From assembly GCA_964561235.1 (NCBI GenBank), contig CAZLOV010000008.1, forward strand, positions 1 to 35,545: DNA of 35,545 nt, read 5' to 3'. The notes under the pieces are model-generated. The model was not told the DNA's origin, did not search any database, and saw only the letters and a program-made list of their open reading frames with translations. Numbering within the stretch: the stretch's first letter is position 1; each line of letters opens with the position of its first letter. This stretch comes from JBCBSP01 sp964561235 (GTDB lineage: Bacteria > Pseudomonadota > Alphaproteobacteria > Caulobacterales > Maricaulaceae). Made by a program: the position numbers and the translations under genes. Positions 6,697-16,486 of this stretch are shown in pieces.

Positions 6697-9208
6697 TTAA
6701 CGCTCCTGGGCGAAGATCTGCAGGAAGGCGCGAGGCGGCTTGCGCGCCAGCGCCCGGGCGGGGAGCGCCGCGGCGACGAGCGCGGCGAGAACGGCGAGCG
6801 CTGCCAGCCTGAGCCAGTCGGCCGGAAAGAGATGCATCGGCAGGCGCCAGCCGAAGGCTTCGACATTGACCACCGCCAGGAGCGCCCAGGCGAGCAGCAG
6901 GCCCGTCGGCAGGGCGAGCACGCACGTCATCAGCGCGAGCGCGCCTGCCCGCAGGAGCTCCAGCCGGGCCAGCCGCGCGCGCGTCAGCCCCAGCGCCCAG
7001 ACGGGCGCCAGCTGGGGCAGGCGCATGGAGGCCAGGGTCGCAAGGCTGGCGAACATGGCGAACGCTGCGACCGACAGCGTGAGCACGTTGAGCGCGCCGG
7101 TCACCGCGAAGGTGCGCTCGAAGACGGAAAGCGAAAACGCCTTTACCTGCGCCTGGTCGACGACGCCGTTGGCCGGCAGGTCGAATTCCGTCCGGATGCG
7201 CTGCGCCAGTCCGGCGGCCGCCTCGGGCGAGACCCGCAGGCCGTAGCGAAGGCGCGAGACCGCCTCGCCGTAACCCGCCTCCAGCGCGTCCAGCCCGATG
7301 ATCGCCTGTGCGCGCGGATTGCCGTAGTCGGAATACGCCCCGACCAGCGCGGGTGATCCGGCCTCGCCCAGATCGACGGGCGCGCCAAGACGAAGATCGA
7401 GGCTGCGCCAGGTCTGTTCATTGACCAGGACGCCCTCGCCGGCGGCCACCGCGTCCCAGGCGCCGGGCTGAGCGATGATCAGCGGCCAGTGCTCGCGATA
7501 GGTTGCGTGATCGACGACGCCATAGACCTCGCCCGGCCGCCCGGCGATACGCGTTTCCGCGCTCCAGATCGGCAGAACCGCGTCAACGCGCGGCTCAAGC
7601 CAGTCGCGCAGCGCTTCCGACTGCGCCTCGTCGCGGGCGGTCACGTAAAGCTCCGCGGCGAGCCTCTGGTCAAGCCAGCCCTCGAAGGTCAGGCGGAAGC
7701 TCGAGACCATCGTGCCGACCCCGATATTGGCNNNNNNNNNNGTTGAGATAGAGCGCCCAATCTTCTCGCAGAACGGGGTGATCGGGATAGTAGGGGGCGA
7801 CCTCCATCGCCTCCGGTTCGAGGATGTCCGTAAAGGCGAGCATCAGCGCCATGAGCGCCAGCGACAGGCCCGGCAGCTGCTGACGAGTGTCGGCGAGGAA
7901 CCACTCCGTGACAGGCCCGCGCGCGATCGTCTGTGCGGCGCTCAGCGCGGCGGCCAGGGCAGGCGGCAGGATCAGGGCGGAGCCGAACAGGAGCGCCGCC
8001 AGCAGGGCGAAGCCGGCCACGACGCCGGAAAACAGGGCGGGGATGACAAAAGCGGCGGCAAACAGCGCCAGCGCGGCGGCGGCCTGCAATGCGAGGCGCC
8101 GGCCGGACGCCATGGCCCAGGCGCGCGGCTGGGCGGACGCCAGAAGGCGCATCTTCGCAGCCCGCCGGATCGACTGGCCCGTCGCGCCGATCGCGCCGAG
8201 GCCTGCGATGCCGAGGCCGGAGAGCCACCAGGCGGGCCGGATCGACAGCTCGCCCGAGACCTGCGCGCCGTAGAGGCCGCGCAAGGTGGCGGCGACATCC
8301 GGCAGAAGCGCGCTCGCCACGGCGTAGCCGAGCGCCACGCCGGCCGCGCCCGCGATGAGGGCCAGCGCGAGCGCCTCGAGCAGCAGGGCTCCGACCACGC
8401 TTGAAACCGGCGCGCCGAGCGCCCTTAGCGTGCGAAGCGTCGCGCGGCGTTGTTCGAAGGCCAGCCCGACCGCGGCGTAGACAATGAACAGGCCGACGGC
8501 GAAGGAGAGCAGGCCGAAGGCGGTGAGGTTGAGATGAAAGCTGCCGGTCAGCCGGGCGACCTCTCCGCCGGCGTTCCCGTTGCTTCGCTGGAGGCCGGGA
8601 GCAAGTTCTGCAAGCGGCGTGGCCCCGGGCCGGGCGCGGGCGTCGATGAGAATGGCGTCGACGGTGTCGCCCCGGCCGAGAAGCCTCGCCGCCACGCCGA
8701 TGTCGGCGATGACCTCCCCGCGCGCCACCTCCGCGCTTGCGCGCACCGGCGGCAGGTCCAGGCCGGCTGCGCGAAGCTGGTCTGTGGTTTCGGGCGCCGC
8801 CAGCAGCAGGCCCGGCGCGGTCAGGAACTCGGTCTGCACGGTCTCGCCGCCCGGCGCAGCAGCGCGGCCGCCGCCGGGCGCGCTTAGCGGTTCAACGCCT
8901 GTAAGCGCGAACACCCGCCCTCCTGCAGCCAATTCGCCTTCAATCAGGGGCGAAGCAGCCCAGCCGTCGCGCCGGAGCAACGCCCAGGTGGTCAGCGGTA
9001 TCCGCCCGTCCGCGGCGGTGAGGATGACGACCGAACCGCCGCCGAGCGCCGCGCTCGCCTCGTCATAGCTTGCGCGCGCCTCGGCGTTGATGGCCTGCAC
9101 GCTCGTCCAGAGCGCAGTCGCAAGGGCGAGGCCGATCACAAGCGTGGCGAGCTGACCCGGCTTGCGCCGCCAGTGCGACAGCAGCGTGCGCAAAACCGTT
9201 CCGGTCAT
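6697..9208 (-). CDS. FtsX-like ABC transporter permease, double unit, interrupted by an assembly gap
   Basis: One permease gene read in two pieces. The upstream part (9208 down to 7742) starts with a cytoplasmic RTLLSHWRRKPGQ segment, one membrane helix and a periplasmic MacB-like domain, then four or so helices with the FtsX core VGLAFEQRRATLRTLRALG. The downstream part (7731 down to 6697) resumes with NIGVGTMVSSFRLTF, a second periplasmic domain and a last set of helices ending AFLQIFAQER. The whole is about 830 residues, usual for LolC/AttF-G-type double permeases. Ten Ns at 7732-7741 separate the pieces and put them in different frames, almost certainly because the gap length is arbitrary. 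The ATG overlaps the ATPase stop by 4 nt (ATGA), and the next gene is the AttH-type protein. It likely moves a lipid-like or envelope substrate. Confidence 0.85.
7732..7741. other. Assembly gap (10 N) inside the permease gene
   Basis: Ten undetermined bases. Complete codons flank the run on both sides (AAC before and GCC after, on the minus strand), so the true gap should be a multiple of three if the gene is intact; ten is a placeholder. Confidence 0.98.
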
Positions 9209-9861
9209 GACAGCCGCCCGCGGGAGAGATGCACGCGGCGCGCAAGCCGGCTGGCCGCGCGTTCGGAATGGGTCGCCATCAGCAGGGCGGCGCCGGCTTC
9301 GGAACAGAGCTCGAGCATGAGATCGAGCACGTCCGCGCTGGAGGCTTCGTCCAGATTGCCCGTGGGTTCGTCGGCGAGCAGAAGCGCCGGGCTGGCGGCG
9401 AGTGCGCGGCCAACCGCGACGCGCTGTTGCTGGCCGCCGGAGAGCTGTTCGGGATAGCGCTCCAGAAACGCCTCGAGCCCCAGCCGGCGGGCCAGCTCCG
9501 CGACCCGTTCGGGATCATGCGCGCCGGCAAGCCGGGCCTGAAGCGCAAGATTGCCCGCCACCGTAAGCGACGGCACGAGGTTGAACTGCTGGAACACCAG
9601 GCCGATGCGGTCGCGGCGCCGCCGCGCCCGGCCGGCGTCGTCCAGCCCGGAAACGGCTTCGCCGTCCAGCCGGATTTCCCCGGCATCCGGCGAATCGAGC
9701 AGGCCGGCGAGATGCAGGAGCGTGCTCTTGCCCGAGCCGGACTCGCCTGTGACAGCGAGGCTTTCGCCGCGTTCCAGCGAAAGATCGACGCCGTCGAGCA
9801 CGCGTTGCCGCTCGGTGCCTTCCCCATAGGACTTGCTGAGATTTTCAATGACGAGAAGCAT
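9205..9861 (-). CDS. ABC transporter ATP-binding protein (LolD/MacB-type)
   Basis: A 218-residue ABC ATPase of the LolD/MacB/FtsE group that would power the FtsX-type permease encoded immediately downstream. All motifs are present: Walker A GESGSGKST (39-47), Q-loop VFQQFNLVPSLT (Gln91/92), signature LSGGQQQR (140-147), Walker B LLLADEPTGNLD (160-171) and switch His198 in MATHSE. The frame stays open upstream, but MLLVIENLSKSYG is the normal family N-terminus, and the extension would run antisense into the divergent ppk2 gene, so the ATG at 9861 is chosen. Its stop overlaps the permease start. Family knowledge links this class to extraction of lipids or lipoproteins from the inner membrane. 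Confidence 0.93.
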   Translation of the reverse strand: MLLVIENLSKSYGEGTERQRVLDGVDLSLERGESLAVTGESGSGKSTLLHLAGLLDSPDAGEIRLDGEAVSGLDDAGRARRRRDRIGLVFQQFNLVPSLTVAGNLALQARLAGAHDPERVAELARRLGLEAFLERYPEQLSGGQQQRVAVGRALAASPALLLADEPTGNLDEASSADVLDLMLELCSEAGAALLMATHSERAASRLARRVHLSRGRLS

Positions 9862-9996
9862 GGCGTGAGGTCTGACCGGGTCCTGCCGCCAATCTAGGGC
9901 CTGGATGCGCCGCTGACAGCCGCTCCGGCCGCGCGCCGGCGCGACCTCCCCCCCCGCGGCTCGACAAGGCCGCAGGATCGGGGCCAGTCTCTTCGA

Positions 9997-10752
9997 ATGG
10001 AAAAGGACAGCTACAAGGACGAATTGCACGGCCTTCAGATCGGGCTTGTCGCGCTGCAGCGCCAGCTGATCGAGGAAGGCCGCCGGCTGCTGGTGATCCT
10101 TGAAGGCCGCGACAGCGCCGGCAAGGACGGGGCGATCAAGCGCATCGTCGAGCACCAGTCGCCGCGCGAGACGCGCGTGGTGGCGCTGGGCAAGCCGACC
10201 GAACGCGACCGCAGCAGCTGGTATTTCCAGCGCTGGACGCCGCATCTGCCCGCGGACGGCGAGTTCGTCCTGTTCAACCGCTCCTGGTACAACCGCGCCG
10301 GCGTGGAGCCGGTCATGGGCTATTGCTCCGGCTCGGATTATGCGCGCTTTCTCACCGATGTCGGCCCGTTCGAACGCCTGCTGGTCGATGAAGGGCTGAT
10401 CCTGCTCAAATACTATCTCGACATCTCCCGCGAGGAGCAGGCGAGGCGGCTCGAGGACCGGCGCACCAATCCGCTCAAGCAGTGGAAGATTTCACCCGTG
10501 GACGCGGTGGCGCTGGAGAAGTTCGACGCCTACACCGAGGCGCGCGACGCGATGCTCGCCAGCACCGGGGATCCCGTGCCCTGGCGCGTCGTGCGCGCGG
10601 ACGACAAGCGCCGCACGCGCCTTGAGATCATTCGCGACATATTGGCGAGCGTGCCGTCGAAGGGGCTGCCCGAGCCCATCGACCCCGCCGATCCGGCCAT
10701 TCTCCGGCTCTGGCGCAATGGCGACCGGCCCGAGGACTTCCTCGCCCGCTAG
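9997..10752 (+). CDS. ppk2: Polyphosphate kinase 2 (PPK2 family)
   Basis: A 251-residue PPK2-family enzyme that transfers phosphate between polyphosphate and nucleotides in the cytoplasm. It has the P-loop-like Walker A EGRDSAGKDG (36-45), the lid/Walker B region FNRSWYNRAGVEPVMGYC (from residue 93) and the downstream DISREEQARRLEDR and NPLKQWKISPVD blocks. Length and the single PPK2 domain fit the one-domain class that usually phosphorylates nucleoside diphosphates; whether GDP or ADP is preferred cannot be read from the sequence. It is divergent from the ABC cluster, with 135 bases between. No good Shine-Dalgarno sequence precedes the ATG; GGGG lies about 15 nt upstream. Confidence 0.92.
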   Translation: MEKDSYKDELHGLQIGLVALQRQLIEEGRRLLVILEGRDSAGKDGAIKRIVEHQSPRETRVVALGKPTERDRSSWYFQRWTPHLPADGEFVLFNRSWYNRAGVEPVMGYCSGSDYARFLTDVGPFERLLVDEGLILLKYYLDISREEQARRLEDRRTNPLKQWKISPVDAVALEKFDAYTEARDAMLASTGDPVPWRVVRADDKRRTRLEIIRDILASVPSKGLPEPIDPADPAILRLWRNGDRPEDFLAR

Positions 10753-10843
10753 GCCGGCCTCAACAACCCTTCTGACCGTCCGGTTGAAATGCGTCCGGCC
10801 CCGGTCTCCACTTCCGCTTCCTGTCCGTAGACGGAGACCATCC

Positions 10844-12499
<1,656 letters not shown>

Positions 12500-12508
12500 G
12501 CTCGCGGA

Positions 12509-13633
12509 TCACTCGCGCTCGCCGCCGGGGGCCGGGCAGCCCTGCGCCCAGGCCTGGGCGCCCGCAGCCGCGAGGCGGCGCGAGACGGCGGCGGGCGTGT
12601 CGTCGCCCGCCTCCCAGGTCAGCGCCGGAACGCCGCGATCGGTAAACACCGCCTTGGCGTTGACCGGGTTGGCGGAGCGCGTCCGCCTCAGGCGCATGGC
12701 GTCCAGCACGCCTGCGGTTTCAAGCGCCGCGCGCCAGCATGCCATGCGGCCGGCGGCGGCCTCGGACATGAAGGCGTCCTGCGGCCAGTAGAGCAGGTCG
12801 CTGCGCGTTGCGTGGAAATCCGCCATCAGTCGCAGGCCTTCCGGTCCTGCGACTGCTTCGATCAGCGCGGCGGCGGCGCGGGTTTCCGGCTGGCTCAGCG
12901 CGGCCCAGTCGCGGTTGAGGTCGACGCCGGCGGCGTTGGTTCGCCAGTGACCGGCCTCAACCCCGTCGGGGTTGAGAAGCGGGATCGCGATCAGCCCCTC
13001 GCGCCACCGGCCTTCCGCGCGCAGCGCGAGCGCGGTCTCGAAAAAGCCGTCGAAGGCGTCCGCGCCGGGAAGCTCAGGCGGATGCTGGCGGCCGATCAGC
13101 ACCACCCAGCCGGCGCCCGCCTCCAGCGGCGGGGCGACAAGCGCATGCAGCGGGCGGTCCTCGACCGAGCGCCCGAACACGCGCCATTCGTCCTGCGGAC
13201 CGATTACGAGCGCCTCCCGCTCGCGGTCATAATCCTCGACGGTGCGCAGCGGCTGGGCCGCCAGCAGGGTGCGCCCGGCCTCGACGTTGAAGGTCAGGAT
13301 CGCCTCCTGTCCGTCGCGCCGGGTGTCGGCGGCACCGGCGGGCAACCGCTCCCAGGCTCCGTCCTCATGCCGGATCCAGGGCGCATAGCGATGCGGCGCC
13401 TGCTCGTATTCCAGCGTCAGCCGGATTTCGCCTGCAACCTCCGTCTCGATGGCTGCGGCGTACCAGGGGCTGGGATTGGCCGCGCCCGGTTCGGGCGCGA
13501 TGCTCAGCACGAAGCGCTCGCCGTCGCGCGTACAAGCCGATCTGGAGGCGCCGGGAAAGTCGGAAAGCACCCTTACAGCGCCGGTCTCACACGGCGCGGC
13601 TGCAAGCACGAGGGCGGCGGCGAGCTCAAGCAT
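12509..13633 (-). CDS. Secreted M14-type zinc carboxypeptidase
   Basis: A 374-residue protein with a short hydrophobic N-terminus (likely signal peptide, residues 1-14, followed by Cys) and a bipartite structure: an N-terminal beta domain of the type seen before M14 cytosolic-carboxypeptidase-like catalytic domains, then the peptidase. The zinc motif is GRQHPPE (His184, Glu187), the third ligand is His274 in ADFHATRSD, and LLNPDGVEAGHWRTNAAG followed by VDLNRDW is the substrate-binding signature of the AGBL/CCP-like subgroup. The end has ALTWEAGDD, placing the general-base Glu. The ATG forms TGATG with the stop of the lyase gene; a GTG one codon upstream is the alternative. Last gene of a three-gene unit. 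Removal of C-terminal residues from peptides in the periplasm is the likely role. Confidence 0.87.
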   Translation of the reverse strand: MLELAAALVLAAAPCETGAVRVLSDFPGASRSACTRDGERFVLSIAPEPGAANPSPWYAAAIETEVAGEIRLTLEYEQAPHRYAPWIRHEDGAWERLPAGAADTRRDGQEAILTFNVEAGRTLLAAQPLRTVEDYDREREALVIGPQDEWRVFGRSVEDRPLHALVAPPLEAGAGWVVLIGRQHPPELPGADAFDGFFETALALRAEGRWREGLIAIPLLNPDGVEAGHWRTNAAGVDLNRDWAALSQPETRAAAALIEAVAGPEGLRLMADFHATRSDLLYWPQDAFMSEAAAGRMACWRAALETAGVLDAMRLRRTRSANPVNAKAVFTDRGVPALTWEAGDDTPAAVSRRLAAAGAQAWAQGCPAPGGERE

Positions 13634-15027
13634 CACAGCGGATCGCTCTCGCGCGCCGCGCGGGCGGCGGCGATGACGGCGTCGGTCTGCTCTGCGGCGA
13701 GGCCCAGATAGGTCGCCGGATCAAGCAAGGCGTCGAGTTCATCAGCCGGAAGCGCCGCCATGATCTCCGGATCCGTTTCGAGCGCCTCGCGCAGGCCCGC
13801 CCCGCTCTCGCGCGCTTCGGCGGCGAGCTCGCGCAGCCGCGTTTCGGCGTGCTCGCGCCCCATGACCGGGGCGAGGGCGAACACCACGCGCTGGGAGAGG
13901 ATCCAGCCTTGCGTCCGGTCGAGATTGGCCCGCATCCGGGCTGTATCGATCTCCAGCCGCGCGATCAGGCGCGAGGCGTCGCGAAGCTGCGCCTCAAGCT
14001 CGACCGAGACCGCCTCGAGCTGGGCGTTGGGCCGGGAGGTGTTGTCGCGCTCGAAGAAGTTGATCATGTCGTCGCCGACGATCTCCGCCTGGCGCGGGAC
14101 GATGCGCGCGCTCATCATGAGCGCCTCGGAAAGCGAGGGATTGTTCTTGTGCGGCATCGCGCTGGAGCCGACCGCAGAGGCCGGGCGCGTTTCGACCAGT
14201 TCGGCGATGTCGGTGGACTGGAGCAGGAAAACCTCCTGTCCGAACCGGCCCCAACTGCGGCTGATCAGGCCCAGCACGGCGGCGTATTCCGCAAACACGT
14301 CCCGCGAGGCGTGCCAGTCGTCCTCATACGGCGCAGGGAGGCCGAGCTCGGCGGCCAGCGAGCGCTCGACCGCCATCGCCTCGGGGCCGAGCCCCAGATA
14401 GCTGCCGACGGCGCCTTTCATGATGACGGACCGCTCGATCCGACCGAGCAGGTCGGTCAGCCTGTCGATATGACGGCGGTTTTCGCCGATCCACACGCTG
14501 ACCTTCTTGCCGAAGGTGATCGGCAGGGCGTGCTGGCCGAGGGTCCGGCCGATCATCGGTGTGTCGCGATGGGCCTGCGCGAGGGCGATCAGCTCAAGCT
14601 CGATCGCGCGCAGATCGGCGATGAAGGCGAGCGTCGCCTCCCGCAGCTGGAGCATGCGCGCGCTGTCATAGAGATCGACCGTGGTCGCTCCGTAGTGCAG
14701 GTAGTTCCCGGCCTCCTCGTCGAGCGATCGGCGCAGCACGTTGAGCAGCGCCACCATCCGGTGACGCACCCGGTCATACTCCCCCGCCAGCGCGTCGGCG
14801 GGCAGGTTTTCGGGTATCGCCGCCTGCGTGATCGCATCGGCGGCCGATTGCGGGATGACGCCATGACGCGCCTGGGCCCGGGCCAGCGCCGCTTCCAGGC
14901 TGAGCACATGCGCGTTCAGGCGGTCCGTCTCGAACGCCGCGGCGACCTCGCGTCCCGGGGCCGCCTGCGCCGCATGGGCGGCGGGCGCGAGCAGCATGGC
15001 GAGCGAGAGGAAGGCCGCGCGGATCAT
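13633..15027 (-). CDS. Exported lyase of the fumarase/adenylosuccinate lyase superfamily
   Basis: A 464-residue protein with the full superfamily signature set: HYGATTVDLYDSA (111-123), GRTLGQHALPITFG (160-173, with His166 as candidate acid/base) and GSSAMPHKNNP (287-297, carrying the catalytic serine loop). Its closest named relatives would be adenylosuccinate lyase (PurB) and 3-carboxymuconate cycloisomerase (PcaB). What is odd is a clear signal peptide, MIRAAFLSLAMLLAPAAHA, before the normal lyase start, so it probably acts in the periplasm, where purine synthesis cannot take place. Members split fumarate (or an analogue) from an N- or C-succinyl compound. Its ATG overlaps the TetR gene stop by 4 nt and its stop touches the M14 gene, so the three are co-translated. 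The real substrate is unknown. Confidence 0.85.
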   Translation of the reverse strand: MIRAAFLSLAMLLAPAAHAAQAAPGREVAAAFETDRLNAHVLSLEAALARAQARHGVIPQSAADAITQAAIPENLPADALAGEYDRVRHRMVALLNVLRRSLDEEAGNYLHYGATTVDLYDSARMLQLREATLAFIADLRAIELELIALAQAHRDTPMIGRTLGQHALPITFGKKVSVWIGENRRHIDRLTDLLGRIERSVIMKGAVGSYLGLGPEAMAVERSLAAELGLPAPYEDDWHASRDVFAEYAAVLGLISRSWGRFGQEVFLLQSTDIAELVETRPASAVGSSAMPHKNNPSLSEALMMSARIVPRQAEIVGDDMINFFERDNTSRPNAQLEAVSVELEAQLRDASRLIARLEIDTARMRANLDRTQGWILSQRVVFALAPVMGREHAETRLRELAAEARESGAGLREALETDPEIMAALPADELDALLDPATYLGLAAEQTDAVIAAARAARESDPL

Positions 15028-16325
15028 GGCCGCCGCTCCAGCCCCTGAATGATCACGTGCAGATAGTCCGAGGCGGCCGCGAGCGGTTCTTCCGAAAGGG
15101 GAAGCGGATTCATGCTGCCGGCCGCGGCGATCGTGTAGCCGCCATTGAGAAAGGCCGCGCTGGTCAGCACCTTCTCGATCAGCGAGGTGTCGACCTCGCG
15201 CGCGTCGCCGGCGGACACCGCCTCCTCAAGCGCGTCTCCCAGGCGCCGTGACACATTGCGCAGGCGCGCCGCGTGCCGCCGCTGGCGCGCTGGGGGCAGC
15301 GCGGCGACGAGTTCGGGCCGGATAAGCGGCGTCACCCCGGCCATCTGCTGATAGGCGAGGTCGAGCAGCGCGGCGTGAATCTGGTCGATGGCGGCCGGAT
15401 GCGCAGCCTCCGCCCGGTCGAGCGCGCGTTCGACATGCTGCAGGGAGCGTTCGACGCACTGGTCGAGAAACTCGGATTTGTCCGCGATGTGATAGTAGAA
15501 CGCGCCGCGCGTCACTCCGAGCGCTGCTGCGACTTCGGAAAGCGCAACCCCGCCGAACCCCTTCTGGTTGAAGAACCGCGTGCCGGTGCGGATGAACGCC
15601 TCGCGCTTCATGCGGTTGCGGGCGTCGCGATCGAAAATGGAGAGGTCGTCGCCGTCCTCGCCTCCAGCCGGCAGCGCCGGCGCGGGGCGCGCATCAGTGC
15701 GCAGCCCGCACCTGATCAGTTCCAGAATGGCGTCGCGCGCCGAGGCGATCTCCGCGGGCGAGCCGGTGACCCGGTGACGATCGCAAAGCCAGTCCAGCAG
15801 TCCCAGAATAAGCAGGGTTACAGGCTCCGGCCGGCCGACCGGCGCGTTATCCGCCCACTCGGCGACCAGCGCGTTGAGCCGGCCGACGCTTGCGGAGACC
15901 TGTTGGGCAAGGCTCAGGCGGGTCTCTTCGCCCAAGGCGTCGAGTTCGCGCAGGGCGGGGAGATAGGGGCCGCGTCCTGCGGCGGAGTCCACCAGCCGGT
16001 CGGCGTAACGCCGCACCGTGCCCGAGATGCGTTCCGCCGGCGTTTCGCCCTGCGCCTCTCCGGCGTCAAGCGCTTCGGCGAGCGCGCGTGCGGAGGCGTC
16101 ATAAAGCGCGGCGGCAAGGTCTTCCTTGGTCTCGAAATAATAGAGGATGCCCGTCTTGGTCAGACCGAGATCGGCGGCGACGTCCTCCAGGCGGGCGGTG
16201 GCGAGGCCCTCGGCGTCGAAGCGGCGCCCCGCCGCCGACAACACCGCCTCGGTTTTCCGGCGGCGTTCATCGGAGCGGGAGAAGGCCGAGGCGTCTCCGG
16301 CGCGTTCAGGTCCCAGCGGCGGCAT
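15024..16325 (-). CDS. Tandem TetR-family regulator (two HTH domains in one chain)
   Basis: A 433-residue protein, about twice the usual TetR length, made of two complete TetR units. The first HTH (about residues 20-75) reads RLEDVAADLGLTKTGILYYF followed by ETKEDL; the second (about 238-290) reads ALSEVAAALGVTRGAFYYHI followed by ADKSEFL. Each is followed by its own helical ligand/dimerisation region. The linker (about 208-232) is Ala/Pro/Gly/Asp-rich. The ATG at 16325 is preferred over a TTG one codon upstream. The gene is divergent from the TonB-dependent receptor and heads the lyase-peptidase operon, so it probably represses one or both promoters in the 161-bp gap in response to the imported compound. 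An intragenic duplication or gene fusion is the likely origin. Confidence 0.9.
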   Translation of the reverse strand: MPPLGPERAGDASAFSRSDERRRKTEAVLSAAGRRFDAEGLATARLEDVAADLGLTKTGILYYFETKEDLAAALYDASARALAEALDAGEAQGETPAERISGTVRRYADRLVDSAAGRGPYLPALRELDALGEETRLSLAQQVSASVGRLNALVAEWADNAPVGRPEPVTLLILGLLDWLCDRHRVTGSPAEIASARDAILELIRCGLRTDARPAPALPAGGEDGDDLSIFDRDARNRMKREAFIRTGTRFFNQKGFGGVALSEVAAALGVTRGAFYYHIADKSEFLDQCVERSLQHVERALDRAEAAHPAAIDQIHAALLDLAYQQMAGVTPLIRPELVAALPPARQRRHAARLRNVSRRLGDALEEAVSAGDAREVDTSLIEKVLTSAAFLNGGYTIAAAGSMNPLPLSEEPLAAASDYLHVIIQGLERRP

Positions 16326-16386
16326 CAAGAGCGCTCCCTCATCGGCTCGACGTCACTTAAGCACGCCGCCGGGGCGTCTTGGCAAC

Positions 16387-16454
16387 CTCAGGCGCCGAGA
16401 ATTTGACCTGAGTGTATGTTTTTCGTTGACACTGCCGAACGCCCCGAGTGATTT
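16387..16454 (+). promoter_or_regulatory. Candidate promoter/operator of the TonB receptor gene
   Basis: The divergent gap between the tandem TetR and the receptor contains TTGACA at 16426-16431, which could be a -35 box for the receptor; no good -10 is seen at 17 nt. The pentamer TTGAC also occurs at 16403-16407, 23 bp (about two helix turns) upstream. An inverted repeat CTCAGG (16387-16392) / CCTGAG (16407-16412) overlaps it. These are plausible targets for the neighbouring regulator, but each alone is weak. Confidence 0.32.
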
Positions 16455-16474
16455 GTGCAATTAACAAATATTCT

Positions 16475-16481
16475 GGGGAGG
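16475..16481 (+). promoter_or_regulatory. Shine-Dalgarno GGGGAGG fixing a GTG start
   Basis: GGGGAGG ends 5 nt before the GTG at 16487. The ATG 39 bases upstream in the same frame has no such site and would add residues before the signal peptide, so GTG is the start of the receptor. Confidence 0.75.
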
Positions 16482-16486
16482 ACATC

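Noticed and set aside
7670..9208. Permease as two genes or as a pseudogene
   Set aside because: The frame break coincides with the 10-N gap, and both halves align to one permease; an assembly cause is simpler.
9862..10245. 128-codon N-terminal extension of the ABC ATPase
   Set aside because: It lies antisense to ppk2 and lacks ABC features; the standard MLLVIENLSKSYG start is at 9861.
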